64,000 nt of DNA, from NCBI RefSeq assembly GCF_037975245.1, contig NC_092563.1, positions 27,863,960 through 27,927,959 on the forward strand, in the 5' to 3' direction. A program made the translations under genes and the position numbers. The notes under the pieces were generated by a model. That model had not been told where the DNA came from and made no database searches. It saw only the letters and a program-made list of their open reading frames with translations. Shown piece after piece: positions 1 through 13,500 of the stretch; within the stretch, counting starts at the first letter, position 1, and the number at the start of each line of letters is the position of its first letter. Source of the stretch: Apostichopus japonicus. Taxonomy: Eukaryota > Echinodermata > Holothuroidea > Aspidochirotida > Stichopodidae.

Positions 1-184
1 GTTCTTCATCTTCTTTCCTCTCTCTCTCTCTTTTTTTTTTTTCCAAATTTTAATTTGGAAGCGTTAATTAGAAGCAGATGCCATGAGCAACTTACAGAGT
101 ATGAATTAAGTACTTGAGGTTTGAAACAAGAGTTCTGAAATATATACAATGTGTATGGTATAAAGTACATGTGACAGAATGCAT

Positions 185-434
185 AAAACTTGTATACATG
201 TGTACTGAGCTTAACAAACAGGTATGACTTTGCAGTGATATACTTGTGTGTTTCTCTGTTACTTCCCCATGGCATGGTAAAGTGTGGAAACTCCTCTTCT
301 ACCTTGGGGAAAACTTGTATACATGTGTACTGAGCTTAAGAAAGGTATGACTTTGTAGTGATATACTTGTGTGTTTCTCTGTTAACTCCCCATTGCATTG
401 TAAAGTGTGGAAACTCCTCTTCTACCTTGGGAAA
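185..434. repeat. 125-bp tandem duplication, two copies
   Basis: Both copies begin AAAACTTGTATACATGTGTA (185 and 310) and end with a segment containing CTCCTCTTCTACCTTGGG. They differ by a few substitutions and a small indel near the AACAAACAGG / AAGAAAGG position. The spacing of 125 bp is exact. It appears to be a recent local duplication of non-coding DNA. Confidence 0.9.
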
Positions 435-1998
435 GGTTATACCCATTTCAAAGTTTAAATGACTATTTTTTTTTTCTCAAATATCAAATGGGTTCAAAAA
501 GTCAAAACTTAAACATTTAAAAGCAGTATTAAAAGAAGATTAAATGAATTATTATTCTTCTTTACAAGGAGGTGTAGTCAATCCTGAGAGGTCAAACATA
601 CCACGTTTGGTTCATTTGTCTTTGTAAAAAGAACTGTACAATATATTGGTTGGATATATAGGGTGAATACGGTATGTTGTATTGATGGAAAGTATTCATA
701 TGTCGAATCACAGACCCATCGTTTTAGTGAACATTTGGAAGAAGTATCTAAGTACTTCAAACTTTCCTACTTCATATACACAGAGATACAACAGAACCTG
801 TGGTGATAAAAATTGCAGTCTTCTGGTTTTGTTGGGGAAATGGCATAAACTAAACTCATCAAAAATACACAAACCAATAGTTAATGACTGAGCTTCGATC
901 ACCTGACATACAGCTTTCATTACAAAAACATTTTCTGCATAGCAAGCAACCCTTATTGTGGATTCTCAGTATACTCAAGCAGCCACACTATAAATATAAC
1001 AATTGTGTATTTTAGTGGAGCAAAATATTCAAAATATACTGATGTATATGATATAATGTGTCTTGAAAGCTGGTTTCACTATACCTGAAATGTAAAGCCA
1101 TTTCTGCAATATCAGCAAAAAGGAAGAGACATTTTCATGTTTCTTTAGCACCAGTAGCCAGTGCTGACGAGCTGCTCATTTAATTAGCTTTCGTACCTGA
1201 GTATTGGAACGACTTGCAAATACTTCAAAGCTGAATTCTTGTAAACAACAATATTTTGTTGTCATCCCGACATTCCCAGTGTATACTCATTAAGTTTTCC
1301 TTTGATAAGATGAAAACATATTGTAGTATGAAGCACAATTAACCATGGCAATAAGCTATCCTCTGTTGCATGGGAAGTTAATTGCATTTCAACAATTTTT
1401 TTTTCAAATAGCGAGGAGTGTTTTAATTTTCATGACAATTAAGCCTGTATTTGCTGGATAGGACTCTACTTCCCCTGACTCTTGCTGGTACTGACTGTGT
1501 AATGTGTTCCCTATTGTTTATATGCTGAAACACATGCCTGAATATCAGAATAATTTCAGCTAAAAAGCTCAAATGTTATGATTGTATTGGAAAAATTCAT
1601 ATAACAGTCATGCCTTGAGTTGCATGGATGCCAGGAGGAATGAAATACCAGGAGGAACCATTGTTGCCACCCCCCCCCCGCCTTCCCTCAATTCCACCCC
1701 CTGCTGAATGAGTTTTCAAATTTTTGTAACAGAGAACTATTTGCCATCCCTGTGTATTTTGAGTGCTATTCAATTATATAAGTCAGACAATATTTTTCTC
1801 TGAGGGTTAAGATGAATGAAGTGGGTAGACAGTATGACTGTATGGGTAGAAGCATGTATAGTGCAAGGTTTTGATATGGGTAAATACGGTGATTCTTTAA
1901 AATGTAATAAAAGCAAGTACTATATGTCATACGCATAAACTTGTGTACATTGCGGTATCTTCTACTGGTTCGTGTTATTCAGTTCACATTAAACGGGG

Positions 1999-1999
<1 letters not shown>

Positions 2000-2038
<39 letters not shown>

Positions 2039-2140
2039 TATATATATGTATATATATATATACACATATATATATGTATGTATGTATATGTATGTATGTG
2101 TATGTATGTTTATAAATATATATATATATGTATATAAAAA
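2000..2140. repeat. Compound TA / CA / TATG microsatellite
   Basis: A run of alternating TA is followed by ACACAC, more TA blocks, then TATG/TGTA tetranucleotide units. It gives several spurious Tyr/Ile-rich open frames on both strands, which are not genes. Confidence 0.95.
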
Positions 2141-4500
2141 AAGAGTGCTCACATAAGTAAGGCATACCCTCATCATACTGTTGCCGGAATAATGCACAGT
2201 CAAGTTGAATACAGTTTATAGTGACCTTGTTGGTTGTACAAGTTGAATAACAGGAATTATAAGTACTGAACATAGTTCACTATGAAGGATTTAATCACCC
2301 TCAGCTCAGAACAGGAAGTATACACTTTTATGTATCCCGTCTCGTTGAGAGAGGAAACCTAATTTTTTAATTGGTATTTTCTGGGGATCTGACTGTATAG
2401 CTGCTGTGCAAACAAGGCTGTCAGCATCCTGAGGAGCCATTGTAAATAGTTAAGGCAGACCCTATTGTAGCAATTAGGTTAAAGGGGACAGTTCACTGCG
2501 TTTTTGGGAGAGAAAACAAAGAGAGGGTCTCAGCTTTTATAGCTACAGACAATGAGGTTTAGTCTTTATGATTGCAGTAGGTTTGCTGAGTTGGGGATTT
2601 TCAATTTCTGTATAACACCTGTAAACAGTATGCTGTAACTCCTTACATGTACAGTAATTTGCTCTGAGCAGATCAAGTGGTTGGAAGCTCTATTCTATAC
2701 TGGTTGTTTACATAGGTCCCTATTAATAATTGTCTGAGCTTATCAGTGCATCTTATTTAAACTATGAAAACTATCTTAAACATCCACAATCAAGGTGGAT
2801 TGCATTGAAAAACACTCCCTTTTACTTTTGCATGACTGACTTTGACCGCAATAGTACTTAGTGGAAACACCATTTCATGCTATGTTTGATACTTACTTGC
2901 AACATGGAACATATTTTGAAAATATTGCTTTCCTACTCTGATATGCCCGAATGTAGAAATCTCTACAATTTCATCTTTTTTTGCAAGTGTCAAGCAGCTT
3001 TTAAATGGTTTCGCTCGATTCAATTATTTTGTTCTAAAGTGATGCCACAGTCTGTTAGTAAGGGTAATATTGAATCTTCTGTGGTATATTAACTGACAAT
3101 AATGTGCAGAGACAGTGAAGCACATGATTATTGTGAGGACAATACCACCCACCATTAACATAAACTCAAGGTCTGTTGACAATGGATTTGGTTATGTCAC
3201 ATCTCTCTTGTTAATTTCCCTTGTTTTGTTTGGTTGGGCCTTCTTGCTATTTTGCAACCAGAATTTCATATTTGGTCATCAGCTAGGATTTAAAGGTGAA
3301 TTGACCATTTTACCTCACCTTTTGTGCCACAGCATTCGTATAGTGCCTCGGTTCTATACAAAATGTAAGAAAAAGAAATTTTATCAAGAAAAGTTAAAAG
3401 CAGGGAAAGCTCCTTTAATGATTCTTTTGAAGTGATTGATCGTGCAACATGAGAGGCACCTGCAGGCATCTTGAAGAGCTGACTAGTAATTAGCTTTCAT
3501 TAATTCATCCTGACTGAATACCAAGGAGTGATCTTGACCCAGAATGTGGCAGAGTCTGGGGGATTTTCAAACATTTTCTAGATGTCACTGATATGGGAGT
3601 ACTTGTATTGAGTATCTTTGTTTGCCCAAAAAAACGAGGAAAAACGGAAAATTTTAAGAAAGATTAATACCGCTAGATGTTGGGGTTAATATCACAAGTC
3701 TTCGCTTGCCAGCAACTTGTCGTGTTTCGAATATGATACTCTTCTTTCCGTAATTAGTTCGAAGGTACAACATCTTTCTGCCAGTGAAGAAAACTTAATT
3801 GATTTAATACAACTAACTGAGTTTGAAAATGGAGGAAGGTATTATGTAAGGAAACGGGATGGGGAGGAAGCAAAAGCGATTGTGTGAACCTTAATAATAT
3901 TAGGAAGATTTTGTTAATTAGCTGGAGGTGAACTTTCTTCTTTTTGGGGTTATTGATAATAATTTCTGTTTCTTTGTTCAGATAAATAATGGTGATAAAA
4001 TCATTGTATTCGTTGTAAGGAAAAGATGTTACATATGAAATGGTAACAATTTGGTAAACATGATTGGGTTATTTTATGCTCAACAAACTACTGTCACATA
4101 GTCACATGTTTTTTCTTGTAAGGGATATGCTGTCAACCAGAATATGAAGTTACCCTTGAAAGCCTCTTCCCTGACTGACTTAATTGTCTGAGTATAACCC
4201 AAAATTCTCAGTTGTAATGATTGAATTTATGTGTCTATTGCTACTATTTTGGGTTCTTTGAATACTAACATATGGAAGAACTCTCAACCATTGTCATAAT
4301 ATTTCTTTTTATAGCTCCCTTTGCTATGATTACCAGTGAAGTTACCAAGTTTATTAATGCTTGGCTGATTTATTTAAGACCATGTGATTAATTTCTGCCA
4401 TGATGAAGTACTGTTTTGATTAATTACCTTTTGCGGGGAACACTTTTTCATGCATAAATATTCTTTTGTATTTTGCAGACAGCTGCTTTGAAGAGAGAAG

Positions 4501-4587
4501 ATGACCTTTGACCTTAGAGCATGGCAGCATCTAATCAAGAACCTTGCACAGTGGAGGAGACTGATTACATCACTAATGGCAAGTTGA
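4501..4587 (+). promoter_or_regulatory. Overlapping upstream ORF at the ZFHX start
   Basis: If the exon begins after the acceptor at 4478, the first ATG in it is at 4501, not the main start at 4521. The frame from 4501 runs 28 codons and stops at TGA 4585-4587, overlapping the beginning of the main coding sequence in a different frame. The uORF ATG has A at -3; the main ATG has A at -3 and G at +4, a stronger context, so leaky scanning would be needed. Whether this RNA segment is in the mature transcript is inferred from the acceptor. Confidence 0.45.
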
Positions 4588-7500
4588 CAGTAGATAACAT
4601 CCCGGACGTGAAAATAAATCAAAAAGACTCAGCGTTACTGAATCATGTGAAAGTTGCCACCAAGAAACTATCCAGTGATCAGAATGAATTCAAAGTTAAT
4701 GGAAATTCATTAAACTTTAGTCCGTTGTATGAACAAGGTGATGGCAGTGATGACCATCACAATGGGACCGACCCTCCTGGAGAGGAGACAAATAAATCTG
4801 AGAGTAATGGACGGGTAGTGACATGCTCGTACTGCATGCAGCAGTTTGATCATTTACAGGTGTACATGGAACACAAGTGTCCAGGTAAAGAAGGGACAGG
4901 GACCATGCCGGATCAAACAGATGAGGAATGCGAAGGGAGTGACATGGAGAGTTTTCAGGGAGAGATTCTGTATCAGGAGGATGGGTCTGCATATCTTGTA
5001 GACAATTCAAACCTTCCCAACAATGCAGACAATGCACTCAAACTGTACCAAAATGCACTGGGAGTTACCCCAACATCCAGCGCATCATCAACAATAAACC
5101 GTCTCGTCAATGCACTCCATATACCTACGTACATGACAATGAGGAACTTGTCTCAGCTGAACATATCATTGCAAGGGCCATACGGTACCCCCATGGTGCA
5201 CAGTTTTCGGGTGTATGACGTCCGTAACAAGGAGTCAGAAGAAGATACCAAGGATGAAATTAGTTCATCAAAGCATACTGACGGAGACAAGCCAAAAGAA
5301 GATGCACAGTTAACGCCAGGAGAATTTTCTGGCAAACCAATCCTCATGTGTTTCTTGTGCAAACTTTCCTTTGGGTTTGCAAAATCCTTTCTGGCGCATG
5401 CAACGCAGGAGCATCAAATAGAGCTCCATCAAGAAGAAAAGGAAATAATGTCCACAAAGGCACAGTCAGCTATCATCCAAGGGATCGAAAAGGAGCCACT
5501 GCTATCATTCCTGGAGTTAATAACAACCAAAGCTCAAAAATCTGAACCCTATGTTCGACCGGCCTCTGAGGGTGGCTACATGCCACAGTTTCTGACATCA
5601 AGTGCTACCACTAGCTCCGGCTATGGTTATCCAATGTCAGTGGCCATCAGTACTACAAGTCCCAGCGTAATCACTTCAACCAAAGCTACCTCAAATGCTG
5701 CACAAAGTGTCCTACTGTCACCCTCAATTGAACTGAACAGGACAGGAGAGGAAGAAAGCAAAGCCCCAGGTACACAACCTGAACGCGGGTTGGGTAGAAA
5801 TTCACCATCAGACCAACACCTGAAATACCCTCCATCAAAGTCAGAACAAATTACCTCAGGTTCAGAATTGGACTCAAAAGATCAAGATGCCCTAAATAAT
5901 GCTGAGATTAATCAAGATGGTAAATGGGAGACTGTGGCCTCTGCCAATGAACATCAAGAATGTGTACATGAAAGAGAGCACAATCTAATGGGAGATGACA
6001 CAGGTGTAAGGGATTCCAGTCCCAGAGTAAATGGTGAAGCTTCATCCCCAGAGTCATTCCCTAAAGACCAAACCGAAGGTGACGGATTTGAGGTTGGCAT
6101 ATCAGAACATGCAGGCTGCTCAGGTGATAAAAACTGTAATGTAGAATGTCCCAAATGTGATGCTGTTCTTAGTTCTTCCAGGTCCCTTGGAGGACATATG
6201 ACTATGATGCACTCCAGAAATTCTTGCAAAACCCTGAAATGTCCAAAATGTAACTGGCATTACAAGTACCAGCAAACCTTAGAGGCGCATATGAAGGAAA
6301 AACATCCCGAAGACGAGACCAAGTGTGTGTACTGTGAAAATCAAGAAGCACATCCTCGACTATCAAGAGGGGAGTCTTATACTTGCGGCTACAAGCCATA
6401 TCGGTGTGGTATATGCAATTATTCAACCACAACTAAGGGGAATTTGAGCATTCATATGCAGTCAGATAAGCACCTAAACAATGTCCAAGAATTACAGACT
6501 GGTGGTGAGCATAATTACCTCCAAACCAAGCTCTGTGACCTGGCTGCAATTACCAAACCTAAACAGAAGCAGACATGGAGATGTGAAGCCTGTGACTATG
6601 AGACTAGTGTAGCTCGGAACCTCAACATCCACATGACTAGTCAGAAGCACATCCAGAACATGATGACCATCCACCAGAATGTATCACAAATGCAAAGGGA
6701 ATTACAGGCCAACCTTGCCAACATTTCTCCTGATGAGTCTCTCTATGTTGCTATGACACAAAACATGATTCCAATGATGGCTCCAGGGATGAGTGAACAA
6801 ACAGCTAGTGCTGTGGATATTCAGCAGCTAATGGCCAACTATCAATATGATCCCATTACTTATGGTGCCATGATGAACCAACTTGCCATGAGTGGTATTA
6901 ACCCATTGGAGATGGTGGAGGAAGCCAATGTTAGTAATGTACCAGATGATCCTACCAAGGATGAACCTCTGAGTCTCTTTCACTGTGCTGTTTGTAATCG
7001 ATTCAGCACTGACAGTTTTGAGGCTCTCTTCCATCACGTCCAGAAAGATCGCAGTGAGCCCAACACGCATTTGTGGAAGATGGTAATAGGGGATACTCAG
7101 CAGTGTACACTTTGCAATTATTCCACCCAGGTGAAAGCTAACTTCCAACTTCATCTGAAGACAGACAAACACAACCAAAAGCTGAATTTATTCAACCACA
7201 TCCGTGAAGGAGGGAAGCAAAATGAATGGAGGCTGAAATACATGAACGTAGGGAACCCAGTACAAGTTCGTTGCAATGCATGTGATTTTTACACTCATAG
7301 TGTCGATAAGCTTTGTTCCCATTGTCACCCAAACAATTTCCGGCATGAGACCAACATGAAGTTGTTTAGACACTTACAAAAGATTAAAATCACCTACAAT
7401 GTTGTATCCAAGAGTTTTCGCTGCCCAATGTGTAACTTTGTCACCAAAAACAAGTTGAGTTTGGTTCAGCATGTTCAATCTCAGCACCACGTTGACAACG

Positions 7501-10500
7501 AGACTCAACCAGGCAACCAAAAGGCCGACTCTAGACCAAGCTCCCAACCATCTTCATCAACAGAGTCTACAACTACTGAGGCTGCATTGGATTTATCCAA
7601 AAAAGAACCTTCTACTGACAAGAAAAAGGACAAAGAGGCTCAAGAGACACCAACTGAAAATGCCCCTTCTCCAGCTGAAGATGAGGGGACGGCAAAGCTA
7701 ATGAAAATGTTTTCCCAGTTTAGTTTGCCTACCCCTGAAATACCAGACGGTCCCCAGATAATCACATGCCCGTACTGTAAATTTAGTAGTGTGGATCACC
7801 AACATATGGCTGAACATGTGGTAACACAACACTCTCTGAAGCCCCAACCACTTTTGAGATGTCCTCTGTGCCAAGAGATTTGCACCAATCGCATCAACCT
7901 AGAAGTTCATCTTTTGGATGTGCACAGTGTTACAAGAGACTGCATTTCTAGTCTGTTGAGAAATGTTGAACCGAATGATTGGAATTCCCAGCCGTCCACC
8001 TCAAATGAAGCAGCAGATCTGCCAGAGAAGAAGGTGAAGGAAGAAACTTCTGAAAAGCCACCAACGCCAGAAGTGAAGTCAAGCATTCCAGAGGAGAAGG
8101 AACCTGATTGTATAGACTTAGCAAAAGGTGGACCATTTCCAGAGGCTGATGCTGCAGAGTTATACAGATGTCAAAATTGTCATAAAAAGTTTGCCAGCAT
8201 AGATTTACTGTATACCCATCAAGAGAAAGTGTGTCCATTGACAGAGCAGGACACTCCCCGAGGTCCAGGGTTCCTGTGTTGGAAGAGAGGATGCAACCAG
8301 TACTTCAAATCACCTGCAGGTTTGAGAACGCATTTCAAGGAAATTCACAGCAAGCCCAAAGTACCCACTTACAACATCACTGCCTACAAATTTAAATGCA
8401 GCCAGTGTACATTGGCATTTAAGACCAGGGACAAGCTGATGGAGCATGATAGAACCCATTCAATGATAAAATGCATTGCCTGTCAGAAGTCATTCCCATC
8501 ACCTTCAGTCTTACGCATACACATAGACACTGTTCACAGTGAGCTCAGTAAGACTGATTTGCTGCAATATTACAATACTATTCCAAGGATACGAGAGGCC
8601 CTTGGTGCGCCTATTGAAGAAGCCGCTCCCTCCCCACCACTGACACCTAAGATGGTAGAGGCCAAAACATCTGATAGCTGCCCAATTGATGATGGTGTAT
8701 CATCACAAAAGGAACTTGCCAAAGGGCTTGCCAAAGAGGACATGACCGATGATCATAGTGAACCAGTTGTTCCTGATGAAGACAGCTATTATGACCCTGC
8801 TAAGAAGTACAAGTGTCATCGGTGCATCATTGGCTTTGCCCGTCAGAGTGAAAGAACTAAGCATGAGAGAACATTGCAGCACAAGAATGAACAAAATTAC
8901 ATGATGGATCGCTATTTTGACCCAAAGCGTCCTTTTAAATGTGATTTGTGTCGGGAGTCCTTCACACAGAAGAGTATACTCCTCAGCCATCTGAACTCGG
9001 TTTCTCATCTACACAAGTTGAAGCAGAGTATGAATGAACCAGGTGATCCTGATGCCGAATACTTACCAGGAGAGACTAAGCCATACAGGTGTAAGCTATG
9101 TAAAGTCTCGTACAGTACCCACACCACATTGGATACTCATTTCAGATCTGTTTTACATCAGAGCCGAGCAAATAAAAGAGATACCCATGGTGGAAATGGG
9201 TTACCTCACAACACTGATAGTCCTAGGCAAGAAGATCCAGCAGAGACCAAGGACACTGCAGCGGACAGCAGTCGAACTACCACACCTATGAATGATTCAC
9301 AGCAGAAACAGTTGCAAGCACAACTCCAACAGCATGCCCAAATGCAGGCTCAGCAGGCACATTTTCAACAGTTACAGTTTCAACAGCTTGCTCAGATGCA
9401 GTCATACCAACAAGCTTACTTGCAGCAACAGATTGCACATTTGACTGGCAACACTTCTGCTGCCATGGATCCAAGTGCAATGCTATCACCTGAATTAGCA
9501 ATGATGGCTATGGCTGCTGGGTTTCCACCAAGTTTGTACCACCCTATGGCAGTTTCTGTTCCAACCTGCTCAGTGTGTGCTGCACAGTTCCAAACCCAAG
9601 AAGCTCTCACTCAACATCATCAACAAGCTCATGGGATTAAAAAGACCTCTTCTGAAACGGCAAGCACTACAAATCCAGAGCCCACTCCTCCAGTGAGCAC
9701 TGCCCCAGTAACTGCACCCTCAGCAGATGGCATCCCTGTCAAACGGAAACGCTCCTCTGCAGTACAACGCAAACTCCTTGCAAGCTATGGATTTGATCTT
9801 GTGCAGCAATTCAATGAATTTGCCCAAGGACTACCTCAGAGTATAGCAGCAGAAGATAAATTCCGTTGCAAAGATTGCCCGAAAGAGTTTTCTAGCATAT
9901 GGGTGTTTAAAGCTCATGTTGAAGAAATGCATAAACAGCTCCTGGACATAAACAAAGTTGAGGAGTATGCCCTAGTGTTCCGAGATGAACTACGGGAGGA
10001 AATAGATGAGGGCGAACCAGAAGGGAAAATCACCATCAAGAAAGAAAAGATTGACATTGAAAACAATTCCAGACCATCTTCTGTTGATCTAAAACGCAAG
10101 TCTCCTGCAACAGAGGACAGCAAGAGCACACCACCACCAAAGTCAATGACACCTAAAGAAGAAACTCTAAAGGCGATGGAAAAGCTACAGGAACAGGCCT
10201 CTAATCCATTGATGCCTCCTCCAACACAGCCACCAACCCAGCAAATGCTCTTGTCTAATGCATATCACATGGCAGTGATGCAGGCAATGCAGCCCATGCA
10301 ACCCTTTCCTGTAATGCAACCAGCAATGCATCAACTACAAGCATCCTCTACTGCCATGCCTCCATCTCAACAAATGCAGTTCCTCGACCCAAATGCAGCG
10401 GTACCATCGAGACCTGGCATGAAGAGAGGTAGAACCAGGATATCTGAGGACCAGCTAAAGGTTCTCAAAGCCTATTTCAACATTAGTAACTCACCTGCGG

Positions 10501-13500
10501 ATGACCAGATCATGGAGATGTCAATGAAGACCGGTCTTCCAAACAAGGTCATTAAACATTGGTTTAGGAACACCCTCTTTAAAGAACGCCAGAGGAACAA
10601 GGACTCCCCGTACAATTTCAACAACCCTCCCACTACTAGCCTAACAGATGTGATTGAAACACCCAAGGCAGAAAAAGATGACACCAATGATTCCCACACA
10701 GAGACATTTGCAAAGTCCTCAACAGGAATGGAACTGAAAACCAACCAACAACAGATGGAGGAAAAACTCTACAAAAAGCCTGAACCAGATAGGATCAAGG
10801 AAGCCCTCGGGGCCGTTCAGGTACAAGATGATGCTGCTAAAAGAGAGGCTGATAAGAAGAAAGGAGAAAGGCTTGCTAATATCATCAAGGCAAAGATAGA
10901 CACAAGTAAAGACCAGCTTCCAAAAGCTTCAGCTCCTCCACCTCCATCTGCTCCAAAGGTAGAGCAGCAAAGCATGGCGGTTGCACCTGTTGCTGAAGAA
11001 GAGATTATACATGACTCAAAGGAGAAGACAGATTCCGATATGTTAGAGTTGCCTGCTATTGAAAAGGACAATGCAGAGAGAAATGCAGATGCCATGGTCT
11101 GTGAATCAAAGAAGAGAGACAGCCCTCATTTTGCTCACAGTGACGAGAAACCAGCCGAGGCTCTAGACATAGCAACACCTAAAGAATCAGGAGACGAGTT
11201 CGAAACGGAAAGTCCTTCTGTTCTCACACATGGGATCAAAGCTTTGTGTGATCAGGGTATACCTTTTGAAGTTTCATCTAGGAAGCCATCTAGAGAGGCT
11301 CTGGAGGATTTGTATGCTTTTCCCGGAGAGAAAGTGGTAAAAGATAAACGACCTAAAGAGCATAAAGATGTCCCATACAGAGATCTCCTAAAAGGAGCGA
11401 AAGAAGAGACAAAGTATGATTCGAAAATCTCCCGACCTCCTGTGTCAGTGTCAGTATCATCCACACCAACATCAAGCATATCAGATATGGCATCCCCTCT
11501 GTCTTCCCCAGTGTCTCCAGCCACTTATTCCATGTCAGCTGTATCTCCACCAGCAACAACCTCTAGTGGCTCCAGCAATGGTTCCAACACCCCTTCATCC
11601 AGGCGATCCGGAAGGACCCGTTTCACCGACTACCAAATAAAGGTCTTGCAGGAATTCTTTGAAACTAATGCGTACCCAAGGGATGAAGATGTGGAGCATT
11701 TATCCAGGCTGTTGAACTTAAATGGGAGAGTCATAGTAGTCTGGTTTCAAAATGCAAGACAGAAAGCTAGAAAAATCTTTGAAAACCAACCTCCACCTGA
11801 TTTATCTGTCGATCCTGGTGATGAGTTTAGAAGCAGGGACTCATGCCTAAGTTACCAGTGCAACAGATGTGGCTTTATATTCCAAAGGTTTCATGACCTC
11901 ATCAAGCATCAGAAGCATCTCTGTACTGGAAGTGCTGCTAAGGCAGGATCGTCACAACCGCTGTCAGCCTCGGTCAGTAGTAAAACCAGAGAAGAAGGTC
12001 GTGAGCCAGAGAAGAAGGTCGTGGAAAAAGTTAAAGAAAAAGAAGAAGTTGCCATCAAGAAAGAACCGAAGACCTATCAGTGTGAGAAATGTAACATCAA
12101 CTTTGCTTCCTCTGAAGAATGGCAGGAGCACCAGCAGATGCATCTCATGAATATGGGTCTGTTTGGAAGTTATTTCTCTGGCCAGCAGGTACCATACATG
12201 TACATGCCTTATGAGGATGTGAATGGATTGACGCCAGAGAAATATATGAGCTTCATGAATAGCTCGTCTGGAAGCCTGGAAGAACCTTCATCCAAGAGGA
12301 AGTATTCCGAGACTAGCGATGGCTCCGACAGAGGCAATGATTCAGATCAGCATAGGGACAAGAGACTGCGGACTACCATAACGCCAGCACAGTTGGACAT
12401 CTTGTACTCAAAGTATCAGGAAGATAGCAATCCAACACGACGAATGCTGGACATGATAGCTCATGAGGTCGGGCTCAAGAAGCGTGTGGTACAGGTTTGG
12501 TTTCAAAACACAAGGGCGAGAGAACGTAAGGGCCAATTCCGAATCTCGGCCCTCCAGCAGGCCCGTAAATGTCCGTTCTGCGATGAAATGTTCAAGTCAA
12601 AGAATGCCATGGAGACCCATGCAAGAATGAGGCACTTTGATCAGTATTCCAGCAAGGAGCAACTTGAAGAATTGATCTCTCAGGCAGAGCCAGGTTTGCT
12701 CTCACCTCATTCAGATAGAGCGGCCTCCACACATAGCGAGGAAGGCTTCGAAGGTTACACAACGTTGAAGGGTAAGGCAAGGGATCACTACTTGGTAATC
12801 TCTGAAGATGGTGATCACTTTGAGTACAGCCGCCCTCACCATGAAGACGGACATGAGTCATCCAGGAGAGATGACGCATTCACTGCAGAGGACGAGAGCG
12901 ACAAGTTTGGTGAAGGATCAGATGAGCTTGACGTCTACACTTCGGAGATATCATTCGACGAGAATGCCAGCGAAGGCACATCACGAGAGACTGACATAAT
13001 GTCACCGACTAGTAGCATGGTCGGTGAGGATCTGGCCAATTCTGACAGGGCTCCATCAGAGGCGGGATCTTTGGACCGCAGCGAAGACTCCATCAGTAAC
13101 TGTGATGATGCAGAACAGAGGCAGAGGCTGCGTGAATGTGGGAAAAGATACAGAACACACATGACTCAATTCCAGTTGAAAGTCCTCAAGCACTGCTTTG
13201 CTGATTATCGCACACCAATTATGCAAGAATGTGAATTGCTCGGCCAGGAAGTTGGTCTCCCAAGGAGAGTCGTGCAAGTGTGGTTCCAAAACTCACGTGC
13301 CAAGGAGAAGAAAGTGAAATCAAACGTGACCAAACAATTTGGGTTGATCGGTACCGCCAGCGACGGGAGGCCAGAGATGTGTACTCTCTGTGGCGTCAAG
13401 TATGCGGGTATGATGTCAGTCAGGGATCATATTTTCACAGAACAACACATTAGAAATGTCAAGAAGAAGGTCAGAGTGGAAATGGAAAAGATTGATAAGA

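Larger units (their letters stand above)
1..4478. other. AT-rich non-coding flank upstream of the ZFHX coding exon
   Basis: I see no supportable coding exon here. Open frames are short, without recognisable domains. The stretch ends in a good splice acceptor (pyrimidine-rich tract and TTTTGCAG ending at 4478), so at least the right-hand part is probably an intron that separates an unseen 5' UTR exon from the large coding exon. It also contains a 125-bp tandem duplication near 185-434, a TA/CA/TATG microsatellite near 2000-2140 and a C run near 1671. Distal regulatory elements are plausible for a developmental regulator, but none can be named from sequence alone. Confidence 0.6.

Noticed and set aside
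1941-2273. Tyr/Ile-rich open frames on both strands
   Set aside because: They are products of the TA/CA microsatellite.
3115-3435. 106-codon frame upstream of ZFHX
   Set aside because: It lacks any recognised domain and has no supporting splice signals; a chance frame in AT-rich DNA is likely.
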